Assembly: GCA_016929205.1 (NCBI GenBank)
Contig: JAFGJF010000537.1
Span: 1 to 8,283, forward strand
Direction: 5' to 3'
DNA: 8,283 nt
Origin: Anaerolineae bacterium
Lineage (GTDB): Bacteria > Chloroflexota > Anaerolineae > JAFGEY01
Position 1 is the stretch's first letter. Each line of letters begins with the position of its first letter. Below the pieces are notes generated by a model. The model saw nothing but the letters and a program-made list of their open reading frames with translations, ran no database searches and was not told where the DNA came from. This document shows positions 7,047-8,283 of this stretch, piece by piece. The translations under genes and the position numbers were made by a program.

Positions 7047-7050
7047 CCCT
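7047..7050 (-). promoter_or_regulatory. Weak Shine-Dalgarno AGGG of azlC, overlapping the upstream stop codon
   Basis: AGGG followed by CTTTTT and ATG on the minus strand. It shares bases with the TAG stop (7049-7051) of the URO-D-like gene, fitting termination-reinitiation by the same ribosomes. Confidence 0.5.
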
Positions 7051-8179
7051 ATTTCCCCAACTCGTGAACCAGATCGATATACAACCGAACGCGGGACACT
7101 GGCGTTTTTGGTGTGACCGGGCTGCCAATGCTCATCACAAACCGGCTGCCATTGCGCCGCCCGGCAGCGATTTGGCGGGCGATTTCGGTGCGCAGTTCCT
7201 CCTCGCTGCCCTGCTCCAACACGCCAATCGCATCCAGGTTCCCCAATACGGCCATCCGTCCTGCTACACGCTCAATGACGTCACCGATGTCGATCACGAA
7301 CCGCTTTTTGCTCTCCTCCAGAGCCACCGCATCGGCCCCGCTCGCCAACAGCGCATCCCATTTGCCAAGCGGATCGCCGCAGAAATAGTGGATGCTGTGC
7401 ATGCCTAATCTGCGAATTTCGGCTGTCACCTCGACCAAGTGGCGCAGGTTGAACTGCTCAAAATGCGCTCGGCTGACCATATCGGTCATACAATCTTCAA
7501 TCCAGATACCTCTTGCCCCAAGCCGAGCCGAGACGCGCACGCTGCGCAAGGCGCGTTCGGTCCACCGCCGTACCGCATAGTGCACCAGGTCCGGATCGTC
7601 GACCAGGGCCAACATCATCTCCTCAAAACCCCACACCCGGTAGCATGACCAGAGCGGTGCGGTGACGTACCCGAGCGGATACAGATTCTTGCCCCAGGTA
7701 GCCAAAATCTGCCTGGGCAAATCGGCACGCCCATCCGACAGCGCGTCTTCAACCACGCCCAGGCTCGCCATCCAGGCATCGATCCCATCGAGCGTATGCG
7801 GTGGATGCAGAGGGCGAACGGATGCCACCTCTTGTCCCACCCAACCGCCGACTCTTGGCCGTGTTATCGCCCGTTTGCTGCCGTTGCGAGCATCACAAAC
7901 GTAGGCCTGGCCTTCCCGCTCTTCTACGGACAAAAAGGCACGTTCCAGAGAGGAAGAGCCGCCGGGCAGCATAAACCAATCCTGGTCAATTGCTTGTGCG
8001 ACCTGCCGGCGCCACGCTGCCTGTTGTCTCGTATCGAGCACAAGCTGCGTCCACCAGGGTTCCCGGCTTAGTTCCGGCCAATGATCGCGGGTGAAAATAC
8101 CTTCGTAACAGATCACAGCCGGGATCTCGGGCGCACCGTGTGGTGAAAACGCGGACTCGAACTTTTCCCGGCTATTCAT
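7049..8179 (-). CDS. Uroporphyrinogen decarboxylase (URO-D) superfamily protein, not HemE; possible cobamide-type methyltransferase relative
   Basis: 376 residues with the URO-D (beta/alpha) barrel. Recognisable parts are DDPDLVHYAVRRW (194-206), IWIEDCMTDMVS (225-236), HSIHYFCGDPLGKWDALLASGAD (start H261, key H264 and C267), VLGNLDAIGVLEQGS (311-325) and the C-terminal MSIGSPVTPKTP (349-360). The N-terminal RQAGR substrate-binding motif of heme-pathway HemE is missing, so porphyrinogen decarboxylation is unlikely. The superfamily also includes the zinc-dependent MtaA/MtbA/CmuA methyltransferases with a His-x-Cys...Cys site. Here the spacing is HxxC (H264, C267), and the third position holds serine (S353) rather than cysteine, so metal binding would be altered or absent. 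The reading frame extends upstream to an ATG at 8224, but I chose the ATG at 8179 because its sequence (MNSREKFESAF) is a normal URO-D family start and because the extension lies over the end of the preceding gene. It overlaps that gene by 8 nt and azlC follows after 8 nt. Superfamily is confident, reaction unknown. Confidence 0.88.
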   Translation of the reverse strand: MNSREKFESAFSPHGAPEIPAVICYEGIFTRDHWPELSREPWWTQLVLDTRQQAAWRRQVAQAIDQDWFMLPGGSSSLERAFLSVEEREGQAYVCDARNGSKRAITRPRVGGWVGQEVASVRPLHPPHTLDGIDAWMASLGVVEDALSDGRADLPRQILATWGKNLYPLGYVTAPLWSCYRVWGFEEMMLALVDDPDLVHYAVRRWTERALRSVRVSARLGARGIWIEDCMTDMVSRAHFEQFNLRHLVEVTAEIRRLGMHSIHYFCGDPLGKWDALLASGADAVALEESKKRFVIDIGDVIERVAGRMAVLGNLDAIGVLEQGSEEELRTEIARQIAAGRRNGSRFVMSIGSPVTPKTPVSRVRLYIDLVHELGK

Positions 8180-8283
8180 AATACGATCTGTATTTTTCCA
8201 AAGCCGCGCAAATCGCCTCGACATTTTCCAACGGCACGTCGTCGCCGATTTCGGCCTTGAGCCACAGGCCGCCTTTTGGCGAA
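8172..8283 (-). CDS. C-terminal 36 residues of an upstream gene, possibly another URO-D superfamily member
   Basis: On the minus strand a frame open from the window edge ends with TAG at 8172-8174 and overlaps the start of the URO-D-like gene by 8 nt (ATGAATAG). The visible end reads GGLWLKAEIGDDVPLENVEA, then ICAALEKYRSYYE. The proline-rich turn followed by a helix (VPLENVEAICAALEKYR) is how many URO-D family proteins end, so a tandem pair is possible, but 36 residues are too few to be sure. It shows that the minus-strand operon continues beyond the window. The frame is supported by the tight overlap and the absence of stops, rather than by homology. Confidence 0.5.
   Translation of the reverse strand, partial: SPKGGLWLKAEIGDDVPLENVEAICAALEKYRSYYE

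Noticed and set aside
8180..8224. 15-codon N-terminal extension of the URO-D-like protein (start at 8224)
   Set aside because: The extension (MSRRFARLWKNTDRI) overlaps the preceding gene in another frame and lacks family resemblance; the ATG at 8179 in the ATGAATAG overlap is the better start.

Overview
The window looks like a bacterial chromosome segment of moderately high GC. It is densely packed, with seven complete or partial genes besides a 36-residue gene tail, very short or overlapping gene junctions, and no RNA gene, CRISPR array or insertion sequence that I can see. The mix of genes (SNF2 helicase with a Cys-rich partner, a multi-PAS hybrid kinase, a URO-D-like protein beside a mandelate-racemase-type enzyme) reminds me of Chloroflexota genomes. 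No phylogenetic marker is present, so this is a weak guess.

Left part, plus strand (1-2482): the 3' end of a SNF2/helicase superfamily 2 gene, followed with an 8-nt overlap by a 564-residue protein whose positions 311-480 are about one fifth cysteine, arranged as tandem CxxC-x4-C-xx-[C/H] units. The overlap implies a two-gene (or longer) operon and a physical or functional partnership. The second protein is the least explained object in the window.

Right part, minus strand (2497-8283), in order of transcription: the last 36 codons of an upstream gene, a uroporphyrinogen decarboxylase (URO-D) superfamily protein that is not HemE, azlC and azlD (branched-chain amino acid exporter subunits), an enolase-superfamily sugar-acid dehydratase-like enzyme, and a 751-residue PAS-PAS-PAS-HisKA-HATPase-REC hybrid histidine kinase. 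Junctions are an 8-nt overlap, an 8-nt gap, a 16-nt overlap, a 105-nt gap and a 24-nt gap. The 105-nt gap is the only sizeable non-coding stretch and holds a perfect 7-2-7 inverted repeat. Its core, ACCAACTGGT, differs by one base from a palindrome (ACCAATTGGT) just upstream of the kinase gene.

The two gene groups converge with only 14 nt between their stop codons. The minus-strand group is most simply read as a catabolic/export cassette (sugar-acid dehydration, amino-acid efflux, URO-D-type chemistry) ending in a soluble sensor kinase. The actual substrate and the signal sensed cannot be read from the sequence.
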